A stretch of 21,981 bases of DNA from contig PBPH01000053.1 in the NCBI GenBank assembly GCA_002725475.1, positions 1-21,981 of the forward strand, given 5' to 3'. Position numbers and translations under genes: made by a program. This stretch comes from Methanobacteriota archaeon. Its GTDB lineage: Archaea; Thermoplasmatota; Poseidoniia; Poseidoniales; Thalassarchaeaceae. The stretch's first letter is position 1; each line of letters opens with the position of its first letter. The notes under the pieces are model-generated. The model saw only the letters and a list, made by a program, of their open reading frames with translations, was not told the origin of the DNA and did no database searches. Below are positions 6,601 to 14,338 of the stretch, piece by piece.

Positions 6601-8931
6601 GTTGAAAACTTCCTTCATCAATAGTGATTCAGAAGCAGCTCGATGAGATTTGAATAGGGCGTCTGACTTTTGTTGGAATTGTTGTGGAGAGACTTCTTCT
6701 GCACCTATTCTTCTTGGAATAATCAAACTCCTACCAGCAACTTCTCTAAATCTTTTAGCAAATAGTTGGGTATCAATTAAGTAACTCTCAATAATTTTTC
6801 TGTGGTCTCCTGATTCGAAAACTGCTGGGAATGCAGCGGGATCCACATCATCTGATAGCTTAATTAAGAAACCATTCTCATCAAATGATATCTCGTATAC
6901 CTGGATTTCATGTGCTGAGGCAATCCCTGCAAAAAAGTAACCTAGAGTCATATTGAAGGCCCTTCCCCTGCAAGTTGTTACCATATAGGTCGTGCCGCCA
7001 CCTACGATTTGTTCCATCATTATTCGATTTGGACCAGGTACTTCGAATGACTCAGCAACATGTTGCTCCATGAATCTGGCAACTGCTTCTGAAATTTTAC
7101 TAGAAAGACCATACCCCTCCTTCAGTAGTCTCCTTGGGTCCCTCTGCCTCCTCAAAGCCAACATAGTTGCCTTCTGTAATTTTAAAACTGAATCCGACAA
7201 TTCTGAACTTCTACTAAGCGCTTCCCCCGACCATGAAGGTACCGTTGGCCTATAACCCGTGACTGGTGTGACATTCACCCTTGAACCTTGAATGGACTGA
7301 ATTCTGTATGTAGTGCCACCCAATAGAATCACATCACCTGGCCTAACACTTGAAACGAATGAAGAAGAAAGTTGACCGATCATTGAGCCATCAGTATTCA
7401 AAACAAGATAGTTATTATCGGGTGAAATAGTTCCCAGATTGGTATAGTATATCATTTGAGAATAGCCTCTTTTACCTATTGTGTTCTCCTCCCAATCAAC
7501 CCACAATCGTTTCTCATCTTCCAGCATATCAATTACTTCGATATAATCATCATAAGGTAGCGACCGATATGGCCATGCGTTAGTAATCAACCCATACACT
7601 TCATCTACATCTTGTTCCCCAACAATAGTTAGACCAACCATGAACTGGGCCAAGACATCCAATGAATTTTCAGGGAATCTTAGCAAATCCATTTCCCCCG
7701 ACATGATTGCACCTTGTAGTGCAACAAGTTCGACAAGGTCGTGCGGGCCAGTAGGTAGAAGCCGAGCCCTAGGGATGCCGCCAACATGATGTCCTGCGCG
7801 CCCTATTCTTTGCAATGCTGTAGCAATACTACCTGGTGAGCCGAGTTGAATTACTAAATCAACTGTCCCAATATCTATTCCCAATTCAAGTGATGATGAT
7901 GATACACAGCATCTTAATTCACCCATCTTAAGTCGCTCTTCAACATCTTTCCTAATTTGCTTATTCATCGAACCATGATGTGCTTCGATACCCGAATCAT
8001 CCCAACCAGCTAAACGACGAATTTTCTGTACTATTTCCTCTGTCATCTTTCTAGTGTTTACAAACACAATTGTAGTAGTATGGGCCTCTATCAAATCTAA
8101 AATGTTCTCAACATTGGCATCTAGAATTTGTTTATGATCGAATGTTGGATCCCCAAACCGAGGGTGTGGTAAAATTATATCCAAATCTAATTCCCGCGCA
8201 CCACTTACTTTAGCAACCTTAACAGAATCTTGTTCGCCCCCTACAGGGACTAGGAACCTTGCAACTTCATCTAGAGGCTCCATAGTTGCTGAAATACCAA
8301 TTCTTTGAACCGGCGTTAATATTACAGAATCTAGTAATGCAACGGTAAGTGAAAGAAGAGTTCCTCTTTTTGAAGGTACCAAACTATGCAACTCATCTAG
8401 AACCAGCCAACTCAACTCATTCATAAGAGGGCGGAATTTCGAAGAAGCAAGTGCTAATCCAAGACTTTCTGGAGTGGTGATAAGGATATGGGGGGGCTTA
8501 CGTAACATTTTTTGGCGTTCTGATTGACTTGTATCACCAGTCCTCAATCCCACCTTGATGTCTTTAGCACGTTTAGGAAGAAACCTATCTTTAATTTCAG
8601 TTAATGGATCAATCAAATTTTTCTGGATGTCATTTGCTAGTGCTTTAATAGGTGAAATGTATACACAATATACCTTATCTTCCAATTCCCCATCTAGTGA
8701 CATCCTCACCAATTTATCTATTATTGAAAGAAAAGCTGTAAGAGTTTTACCACTCCCAGTGGGGCTGCAAAGTAACAAATTATCTCCATTTGAAATTGAA
8801 GGAATTGCCATCTTTTGTGGGTCAGTAAAATCAGGAAATTTATCTTTGAACCAATCCCTAACTGGTTGAGATAAGGAACTGTATAGAATATCAGATTCTT
8901 CGTATGAATCTAAGTATACTATTTCTGCCAT
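3637..8931 (-). CDS. lhr: Lhr-type superfamily 2 helicase with long C-terminal extension (AlkZ-like region)
   Basis: Lhr proteins are SF2 ATP-dependent 3'-5' DNA translocases tied to DNA repair. Seen here: Walker A SPTGSGKT (56-63), DELH box (179-182), SAT (214-216), motif VI QRIGRAGH (374-381), then the Lhr winged-helix/beta block with GDVILLGG (532-539) and PTVPSWSGEALSRS (562-575). Archaeal Lhr proteins are usually about 900 residues. This one has 1764, longer even than E. coli Lhr (about 1538). The extra half includes several charged segments that look like winged helices. It ends with LPPSDPL (1678-1684) followed by RERFGFG, which resembles the end of the HTH_42/AlkZ glycosylase fold found in Lhr-CTD proteins. 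A glycosylase activity is inference. ATG at 8931 has GGAGTGA upstream. The upstream ferredoxin gene is 105 bases away on the same strand. Confidence 0.93.
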   Translation of the reverse strand: MAEIVYLDSYEESDILYSSLSQPVRDWFKDKFPDFTDPQKMAIPSISNGDNLLLCSPTGSGKTLTAFLSIIDKLVRMSLDGELEDKVYCVYISPIKALANDIQKNLIDPLTEIKDRFLPKRAKDIKVGLRTGDTSQSERQKMLRKPPHILITTPESLGLALASSKFRPLMNELSWLVLDELHSLVPSKRGTLLSLTVALLDSVILTPVQRIGISATMEPLDEVARFLVPVGGEQDSVKVAKVSGARELDLDIILPHPRFGDPTFDHKQILDANVENILDLIEAHTTTIVFVNTRKMTEEIVQKIRRLAGWDDSGIEAHHGSMNKQIRKDVEERLKMGELRCCVSSSSLELGIDIGTVDLVIQLGSPGSIATALQRIGRAGHHVGGIPRARLLPTGPHDLVELVALQGAIMSGEMDLLRFPENSLDVLAQFMVGLTIVGEQDVDEVYGLITNAWPYRSLPYDDYIEVIDMLEDEKRLWVDWEENTIGKRGYSQMIYYTNLGTISPDNNYLVLNTDGSMIGQLSSSFVSSVRPGDVILLGGTTYRIQSIQGSRVNVTPVTGYRPTVPSWSGEALSRSSELSDSVLKLQKATMLALRRQRDPRRLLKEGYGLSSKISEAVARFMEQHVAESFEVPGPNRIMMEQIVGGGTTYMVTTCRGRAFNMTLGYFFAGIASAHEIQVYEISFDENGFLIKLSDDVDPAAFPAVFESGDHRKIIESYLIDTQLFAKRFREVAGRSLIIPRRIGAEEVSPQQFQQKSDALFKSHRAASESLLMKEVFNEIFHHDLDMIGLDQFVSRVVDGSSRILHTRVKVPSPIGMNLYMSAFEDLLSMRTRAYLIKDIDPEILRRLLGQRALATQLDEGQVNSYYEDKMPTPNDSESLLDLMEMGGGLDRKHINPLYRSKLEGIDEEEIRGWVLELIEKEEIVRINNTGHEGIDNKWFSRRMGDIHGTLGLLSTHNAEDIDDLRQLYTGGLTYDVSTKYKGTEAISWKASLLSDPHECLRVKMVDLLGSEGPQTLDDLVSRLPFPKQMIENILHELEVRNIITIGFYRQTEEGEFILRVDEHYITGGEEDVIAYRNLQNLLLTKSFKLHDDPLQALSSHVMIQKMHELLDRVKSFRFADWKDLKHDPDVVMGRLLHNRVGYTKKDQLPLLLGLRPEPWIGEMESKLLTNIPENDNVTRQQVLIDIPRDEESKYLMNRAKYAINNMERQLLCVKQYEELPERKRSLSLFHRVKDVYNPIPFDDALVELIRRIGPVKRYTLGWYVSRSGDELDDTLRLLLDQGRITKVIALQPELTDFYCLLEDVSEVKRRVREDREMRILTQSDPFCSRFIQEVRYVLKQGWYYPVFKGVDPVGRILMYKVNDYLEIKDIHIPHAYLDEFVEKFDRLLENYRDTLVEISVLTNFNGENITEARKETKDAFARIGFKGIGDGRRLIRGGVMDPRPVKDSIRVLFNNHHMHQHSRSENETIAVKMVNEIRDDFALRGRCESYRVDLKSMASANQLHQGTNLTGHRVYAPYSHFQKLLTIRNLPPDEELLDVLEFFTDHSDPQLFMDRHALRRSEFRKLAQPLIRSGHLVQDYRGGFRTVHPTIATDHWQFKQDYLIELIKDIPVITMKQCEKMAGKPYMPEEIMTVLQHLVDEGEFIKGFLLEDLNEVCWGRKDMLESASGIEKMRDFVLPPSDPLAPYFAKLLRERFGFGSAYLVFYNEEPIAAFKANTRENIIDVTDLVSDPKLEKEALRVIKEFAWEHQMPLRGKIIDKIKRR

Positions 8932-8969
8932 ATTATCTCACTCCTATCTCGATGAAGCAGAGGGAATCA

Positions 8970-9013
8970 ATTCAATATATCAATATTTGCAATCTATACA
9001 ATTAATATTGAAT
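8970..9013 (-). promoter_or_regulatory. Candidate lhr promoter region, AT-rich with inverted repeats
   Basis: The gap between the ferredoxin stop and the lhr start is very AT-rich. On the minus strand a TATA-like GATATATTG sits about 45 bases before the lhr ATG, which would place a start of transcription about 20 bases before the codon and leave room for the GGAGTGA ribosome site. The same stretch holds an inverted repeat ATTCAATAT (8970-8978) with ATATTGAAT (9005-9013). In such AT-rich DNA, some of this symmetry is expected by chance. Promoter function is inferred. Confidence 0.35.
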
Positions 9014-9036
9014 ATCCAAATATGCAATTTGTGGTA

Positions 9037-9348
9037 TCAAGCCCAATTATTACCATCTTTTCCCCATCGATTAACTTGCTCCACTTTGTGAGTTTTTTGT
9101 CTATCAATTATCAATGGCGAAACTTCTGATTGGGCTGGAACAATCACTTCCCTCAATGCCCCTGTAGGGCAGGAGCCAATACAACTAAGACAACCTACGC
9201 ACTTTTCATTAATTACTACGACAGGCCTTTTCCTTCGGCCGTGAGGACATTCTAACAATGGCAATAGTGCCTCAAATGGGCAATGTGTAATACAAAGGTC
9301 ACATCCAGTGCAATCGGGCTCAATAATCTCCACCATCGCCTGGCCCAT
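9037..9348 (-). CDS. Dicluster 2[4Fe-4S] ferredoxin
   Basis: This small iron-sulfur protein of 103 residues has two complete [4Fe-4S] motifs: C13-x2-C16-x2-C19-x3-C23-P and C50-x2-C53-x2-C56-x3-C60-P. This is the classical electron carrier pattern. An insertion between the clusters (about residues 27-45) includes an additional cysteine (C34). A hydrophilic tail of about 30 residues follows the second cluster, longer than in minimal bacterial ferredoxins. The redox partner cannot be told from context: neighbours are lhr downstream and glyS divergent. Start at 9348 has a GGGGT site about four bases upstream; a second Met at residue 5 is possible. It is probably cytoplasmic, since no signal peptide or membrane segment is seen. 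Confidence 0.88.
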   Translation of the reverse strand: MGQAMVEIIEPDCTGCDLCITHCPFEALLPLLECPHGRRKRPVVVINEKCVGCLSCIGSCPTGALREVIVPAQSEVSPLIIDRQKTHKVEQVNRWGKDGNNWA

Positions 9349-9361
9349 GATTACCCCAATG

Positions 9362-9434
9362 ACACCTCACTATTGACCTATTCGTGGCGAAGCATTGAGA
9401 ACCCAAACACCCTCACCATACTGAGGTGAGGTGT
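9362..9434 (+). promoter_or_regulatory. glyS leader: overlapping inverted repeats covering the ribosome binding site
   Basis: A hairpin with a perfect 7-base stem, CCTCACC (9411-9417) and GGTGAGG (9425-9431), and a 7-base loop would bury the glyS Shine-Dalgarno sequence. The same right-hand arm is also complementary over nine bases to ACACCTCAC (9362-9370), pairing with GTGAGGTGT (9426-9434). The two pairings are mutually exclusive. This could be an RNA switch controlling glyS translation if transcription starts upstream of 9362. Alternatively the repeat may be a DNA operator shared with the divergent ferredoxin gene. Function is inference; the complementarity is read directly. Confidence 0.4.
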
Positions 9435-11158
9435 TGTCGGACGAAGGTGAGCGTGTAAACTCTCTAGTGTCCTTGCTCAAGAGAAGAGGTATTATTTTCC
9501 CCGCTTTCTCTATTCATGGTGGTGTTGCTGGATTATTCGATTACGGCCCAGTTGGCGCCAGATTACTAAGAAAAGTTCAGAATCAATGGAGAGAACATTG
9601 GATATCGAAAGGTAACATTGTAGAAATTGATAGCCCTACAATTACTCCTGAATCGGTCCTAAAAGCTAGTGGTCATGTTGATGCATTCAATGACCACGCA
9701 TCCGAATGCCGTTCCTGTAATGCAATTTTTCGAAGCGATCATTTGATTGAATCACACCACACTAACCCTGACTCATTAGATAGTGAAGAATTGGGTATGA
9801 TTATCTCTAACAATGGGATCAAATGCCCCTCTTGCGGAGAACAACAATGGCACCAACCAAGACCAATGAATTTGATGTTCCCTACAAGAATTGGTGCGAC
9901 TGGTGGTGGTAGGGCCGCATATATGAGACCCGAAACTGCCCAAGGGATGTTCGTTACATTCCCCATGATTCAGAGACATTTCAGAAATCGCTTACCGTTT
10001 GGAGCAATTCAAGTTGGAAAGGGTTACAGAAATGAAATTAGCCCTCGACAGGGTATGATTAGGCAACGCGAGTTCAATATGGCTGAACTCGAATACTTCA
10101 TTGACCCTGAAGCAGTGTTTGAAAATGATTTATCCAACTGGAATGATACTAGATTCCAATTTATCCCGGACCCAAAGGGAGGGGATTCTGAAACTATTGA
10201 AATGATGATTTCTGATGCCCTAGATTCAAACATTATCAGACACCCTGTTGTGGCTAAATTTATGGCTGAAACATACGATTTCATTGTTTCAATAGGAGCA
10301 GACCCTAGTAAAATTCGATTCCGACAACATGAGTCTGATGAAATGGCGCATTACGCTACCGATTGTTGGGACTTGGAGATGTTCGGTTCATATGGTTGGA
10401 TCGAATGTGTTGGAATTGCTCACCGAGGTTGCTATGATCTTGAAGCACATGAGTTGGCCACTAATAGTAATGAGTTACGAGCATGGAGGGAATTTTCTAA
10501 ACCAATAGAAGTTGAAAAAATGGTTGCATCCCCAATTAGTTCTATTGTTGGCCCTACCTTTAGAGAACGGGCTAAAGATGTAGGAGATGCACTAATGAGT
10601 TTAGATGAAATGCCAACATCCTTCCCATTTAATTTACTACTCGATGATGGTACATCAGTTAGTATCGAAGAAAATATGGTTGAAGTCAAGCAAATTCACG
10701 ATATGATTCGTGGAGAATGGTTCATCCCCCACGTAGTAGAGCCAGCATTTGGGTTAGATAGAATAATTTGGCACCTACTTGATCATGGATATGAAATTAC
10801 AGAGAAAGAGGGCGAAGAATATCTAATTTTACATCTTTCTGAAAATGTTGCTCCGTACGAATTAGTTGTCCTACCACTATTTGAAAAAGATGGGATGAGT
10901 GAAATAGCTCATCAAATTAGAACTAAATTAATTTCATTATCTGGAATTAATGCATATTACGATGGTTCTAAGTCAATAGGCAGACGTTATGCTAGAGCCG
11001 ACGAAATTGGCGTCCCTTGGGCTATTACAATCGATTACACCACCATTGAAGATGGTACTATTACAGTACGTCGAAGAGATGACCAAAGTCAGATTAGAAT
11101 TTCTCATGATGATTTGATTCAATACGTAAGTACTAATTCACTCAACACACTCTTCTAG
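9431..11158 (+). CDS. glyS: Glycyl-tRNA synthetase (archaeal/eukaryotic class II type)
   Basis: This enzyme charges tRNA(Gly) with glycine using ATP and is the single-chain dimeric type of archaea and eukaryotes. The 575-residue protein has the GlyRS signature HGGVAGLFDYGP (29-40), a zinc-site pair C93/C96 with C132/C135, RPETAQGMF (166-174), class II motif 2 GKGYRNEISPRQGMIRQREF (196-215) and motif 3 PAFGLDRIIW. An anticodon-binding domain lies at the C-terminus. The start is not ATG. GTG at 9431 lies only two bases after the GAGGTGAG ribosome site. TTG at 9434 gives a spacing (GGTGA plus four bases) identical to that of srp54, so TTG may be the real start. Either choice changes only one residue. 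A hairpin covers this site. Confidence 0.96.
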   Translation: MLSDEGERVNSLVSLLKRRGIIFPAFSIHGGVAGLFDYGPVGARLLRKVQNQWREHWISKGNIVEIDSPTITPESVLKASGHVDAFNDHASECRSCNAIFRSDHLIESHHTNPDSLDSEELGMIISNNGIKCPSCGEQQWHQPRPMNLMFPTRIGATGGGRAAYMRPETAQGMFVTFPMIQRHFRNRLPFGAIQVGKGYRNEISPRQGMIRQREFNMAELEYFIDPEAVFENDLSNWNDTRFQFIPDPKGGDSETIEMMISDALDSNIIRHPVVAKFMAETYDFIVSIGADPSKIRFRQHESDEMAHYATDCWDLEMFGSYGWIECVGIAHRGCYDLEAHELATNSNELRAWREFSKPIEVEKMVASPISSIVGPTFRERAKDVGDALMSLDEMPTSFPFNLLLDDGTSVSIEENMVEVKQIHDMIRGEWFIPHVVEPAFGLDRIIWHLLDHGYEITEKEGEEYLILHLSENVAPYELVVLPLFEKDGMSEIAHQIRTKLISLSGINAYYDGSKSIGRRYARADEIGVPWAITIDYTTIEDGTITVRRRDDQSQIRISHDDLIQYVSTNSLNTLF

Positions 11159-11239
11159 AAAATATTTCATAAAATATTACATTAATTATTCCTATGGATT
11201 TAATGAACATTAAAGCCTGTCACGTTTCAGGTAAGCACG

Positions 11240-12778
11240 ATGAGCGAGCGTGAGGCGATTCTGTCCGATTGGACTGAAAGATACAGGCCAAACAGCGCTT
11301 CTGAATTAGAAGGCAATGATGCTGCTAGAAAAAGGATAAGTATTTGGTTAGAATCATGGCGAAATGGCACTCCTGAAAAAAGAGGGCTGCTACTTTCAGG
11401 ACCCCCGGGGATTGGAAAAACTAGCATTGTAAAAGCAACGGCTCAGGATTTGGGTTGGGTTGTGATTGAACTAAATGCTAGTGACGCCAGAAATGCTGCC
11501 GCAATTAGACGTGCTGCAGGAGGGGGTGCTGCTAATTTTTCGTTCTCTTTGGATGGTACTTTCGATTTAGATGGTGGAAAGAAAAATCTCATACTTTTAG
11601 ATGAGGTTGATCATCTCCATGGAGGCTTATCAGGAGTCAGTGAAAGCAGAATTGAAGATTCAATTTCAATTTCGCGCGGAGAGGAAAGTAGCAAAAACCA
11701 GTTGAAGGGCGACACGGGCGGTAAAGCCGAACTACTCAAAATGTTGAAGACAACTATGCAACCAATAATTATGACTTGCAATGAACCGATGGGGTTGTGG
11801 GGGCGAAGGAATCCAAATTGGAAGGGTGCCAGAGACCGGTTTCTTCGCCATGCCGAACAAGTGCAATTCAGACGTGCAAGTAAAGATGCATTGATTAGAA
11901 TTGCAAAGAGAGTGCTCAAATCTGAAAACATAACTGCTGACCTTATTGCATTGGAGAAATTAGTGCAATCTAATCCTGGAGACATCAGAGCACTAGTTCG
12001 TGATTTACAGATGATATGTGAGCAAGGAATTGAGCATATTAATTTAGCAATTGTTGAAACTCAGTTGAGTAGGGGCCTGAGGGATCAGCAATTGGAAATA
12101 TTCCCCGGTTTGCAAAAACTATACAACTCCGAATCAGCAAAAGATGCCAGCATTATTAGTAGAGATATGGAAATTACCCCGCGTGATTTGGTCGCATGGG
12201 TATCATGGAATAATTCGTCAGTTTTCAATGATAAAGAAATCCTACATAGGGCAGCGAATACGTGTTCAATTGCTGATCAGTCGCTTCATACCATGTACAG
12301 CAATCTTGCCTACCGAAGTTGGTATTGGACTGGACAACTTGCCGCACTTTCAGCAAGTGTCACTAGGGCTGTAAATAATGAAAGGATTTCACTTTCATAC
12401 CCGGAATTTCTCAGAAGAGGGACTGAGCCCTCCAGAAGAACATCACTAATAAGAAAATTGAGTGCTTTGACCGGTTCTAGTATGCAATCTGCCAGAGAAG
12501 AATTATGGCCGCCATTAGCTGCAATTCATGAATCTAATGATTCTATTAATTCTGATGATTTCTCTCTAAGTATGGAGATTGGCCTAGATGGAGATGAACA
12601 TGTACTCCTTCATGGGCTCAAGAGAAATCTTAAATCGACCAAAGAATTGATTGAAAGATATAATGAATCTTCACTGGAATTATACGAAGAAATTACTCAA
12701 CCTGAGCCCGAGGAAATAGATGAGCATATTGAAGAAAAATTACCTGACAAAGGGCAAAAGAAATTGGACATGTTCTAG
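11240..12778 (+). CDS. rfcL: Replication factor C large subunit
   Basis: RfcL is the large subunit of the archaeal clamp loader, which uses ATP to load the PCNA ring onto primed DNA together with RfcS. The 512-residue AAA+ protein starts with the RFC box WTERYRP (11-17) and has Walker A GPPGIGKT (54-61), Walker B LLDEVDHL (119-126), and an RFC C-terminal domain. It ends in QKKLDMF (506-512), a PCNA-interacting peptide (Q-x2-L-x2-F) at the extreme C-terminus. ATG at 11240 has CAGGT about seven bases upstream. The small subunit gene is not in the window. The gene lies 81 bases after glyS and could be read with it or from its own AT-rich promoter. Its stop abuts the trkH stop with no intervening base. 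Confidence 0.96.
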   Translation: MSEREAILSDWTERYRPNSASELEGNDAARKRISIWLESWRNGTPEKRGLLLSGPPGIGKTSIVKATAQDLGWVVIELNASDARNAAAIRRAAGGGAANFSFSLDGTFDLDGGKKNLILLDEVDHLHGGLSGVSESRIEDSISISRGEESSKNQLKGDTGGKAELLKMLKTTMQPIIMTCNEPMGLWGRRNPNWKGARDRFLRHAEQVQFRRASKDALIRIAKRVLKSENITADLIALEKLVQSNPGDIRALVRDLQMICEQGIEHINLAIVETQLSRGLRDQQLEIFPGLQKLYNSESAKDASIISRDMEITPRDLVAWVSWNNSSVFNDKEILHRAANTCSIADQSLHTMYSNLAYRSWYWTGQLAALSASVTRAVNNERISLSYPEFLRRGTEPSRRTSLIRKLSALTGSSMQSAREELWPPLAAIHESNDSINSDDFSLSMEIGLDGDEHVLLHGLKRNLKSTKELIERYNESSLELYEEITQPEPEEIDEHIEEKLPDKGQKKLDMF

Positions 12779-14335
12779 TTATTTCTTCCAAACCCTTGGG
12801 GACAAAAGTACGATCACAGTCAGAAGTTCTAGTCTCCCCAGCCACATCATTATTGATGTTATTATCATAGATGTCCAATGAAGACTAGACCAGGTCTGAG
12901 TGGGTCCGAAGGCACCAATTGTAGGGCCTGTATTCCCTAGGGAAGATACAACAATCCCAATTATTGACTCAAAGTCAAGATTGTACTCAATGAAAGAAAG
13001 AAGGAGCAATCCTGACATGGCAATCACTGCCCACCATGATAGCATACCTACAATAACCCATAATTTGTCATCAGTTACCACTTCCCCTTCCATTCTAACT
13101 AGGTGTACCTTTCTTGGTGAAGCTATTCTAGATATTTCTCTTCTGGCAAGTACAAAAGCAATCCGTAATCTCAAAATCTTCAAACCACCACTAGTAGAAC
13201 CGGCGCAAGCACCAACAATCATCAATAATAGCAGTATTACTTTAGATAAAATTGGCCATGATGCGAAATCTGCCGTAGCATAACCCGTAGATGTACCTAT
13301 AGATGCAGCTTGGAAAGCCGCGAGTCTAAATGAATCTGCAGAACTTAAATCTGCAGCAATTATTAGATTGGCCATCATTACTAACCAAGCTCCTATCAGA
13401 ACTGCGAAGTAGACTCTTAGTTCATGGTTGGTTACCACATTGAACCACTCCTTCAACCAGAGAAAATGATACAAAGTGAAATTAATCCCAGTGGCGACCA
13501 TGAAGAAGATTATTATCCACTCAATAGTAGGGCTTTCGAAATGCATTATACCTGCATCATAGGTGCTGTACCCACCACTCGGCATGGTTGTTAATGCATG
13601 GTTAATAGAATCGAACCAACTTAGGTTCCCCAAAAACCTCAGTAATAACATCTCACAAACTGTCATAAAAGTGTAGATAGACCATAGAACTTTAGCAGTT
13701 TCTTGCAACCTCGGCCTTAACCTTGATAGTGCTGGACCAGTTAATTCAGCCCTAGCAATGCTCATCCCGCCACCTAAATATCGTGATAAAATTAGCATTC
13801 CTAGCATAATGATACCCATACCACCTAGCCACTGAGTCATACTCCTCCAAAGAAGAAGACTACGTGACTGAGAATTAATACAATCAGGAACAACGGGCTG
13901 GCATTTAGGACTAGTGTTACCATCGATTACCGTAGCGCCAGTAGTGGTGAAACCTGACATAGATTCAAACCATGCCCTAATACTACCCCCCATCACCTCT
14001 TGAAATGTAGATTCGCCAAGGTAGAATTCTATTGGGCCGTGAAACATTCCCCCTAACCAAAAGGGTAGCGCCCCAATAAATACTACAACAGGCCATCCAA
14101 GGGCAACAGCGGCAAAGGCTTCTCTGTCCCTTAATCTATCTCCAGCATTCTCACTGTGGCCATATTTTATCAATAAAATTCCAGAAATAACTGAAAGTAA
14201 TAATGGAAAGGCAAATGCTCTGATGGCCATTACAGGCTCATTAAGAACAAATGGGGAAAGGAATGCGATAAATAATGGAAAACTCAGAATAACTAGAGTC
14301 CAGCCTACCACTAAAGCCAGTAAATCTTTTCTCAT
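12779..14335 (-). CDS. trkH: TrkH/KtrB-type potassium uptake channel subunit
   Basis: TrkH forms the K+ conducting pore, gated by the cytoplasmic TrkA ring. The 518-residue membrane protein shows all four pore-loop filters: SGFTTTGAT (127-135), TMPSGGYST (250-258), ASIGTSTGYAT (344-354) and SLGNTGPTIGAFGP (465-478). Each is set between pairs of membrane helices, as in the family. The gene starts three bases after the trkA stop, so the two are an operon and probably translationally coupled. A loop insertion between filter 1 and the following WRSMTQWLGG (163-172) includes a C145/C152 pair (C-x6-C), outside the membrane by topology, which could form a disulfide. The 3' end abuts rfcL convergently. 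Confidence 0.95.
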   Translation of the reverse strand: MRKDLLALVVGWTLVILSFPLFIAFLSPFVLNEPVMAIRAFAFPLLLSVISGILLIKYGHSENAGDRLRDREAFAAVALGWPVVVFIGALPFWLGGMFHGPIEFYLGESTFQEVMGGSIRAWFESMSGFTTTGATVIDGNTSPKCQPVVPDCINSQSRSLLLWRSMTQWLGGMGIIMLGMLILSRYLGGGMSIARAELTGPALSRLRPRLQETAKVLWSIYTFMTVCEMLLLRFLGNLSWFDSINHALTTMPSGGYSTYDAGIMHFESPTIEWIIIFFMVATGINFTLYHFLWLKEWFNVVTNHELRVYFAVLIGAWLVMMANLIIAADLSSADSFRLAAFQAASIGTSTGYATADFASWPILSKVILLLLMIVGACAGSTSGGLKILRLRIAFVLARREISRIASPRKVHLVRMEGEVVTDDKLWVIVGMLSWWAVIAMSGLLLLSFIEYNLDFESIIGIVVSSLGNTGPTIGAFGPTQTWSSLHWTSMIITSIMMWLGRLELLTVIVLLSPRVWKK

Positions 14336-14338
14336 TTT

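Noticed and set aside
11161..11178. AT-only hairpin (AATATTT/AAATATT) after the glyS stop
   Set aside because: Stem is all A-T and lacks a following U-tract, so a terminator call is weak; such symmetry is expected by chance in this AT-rich gap. It may just be part of the rfcL promoter region.
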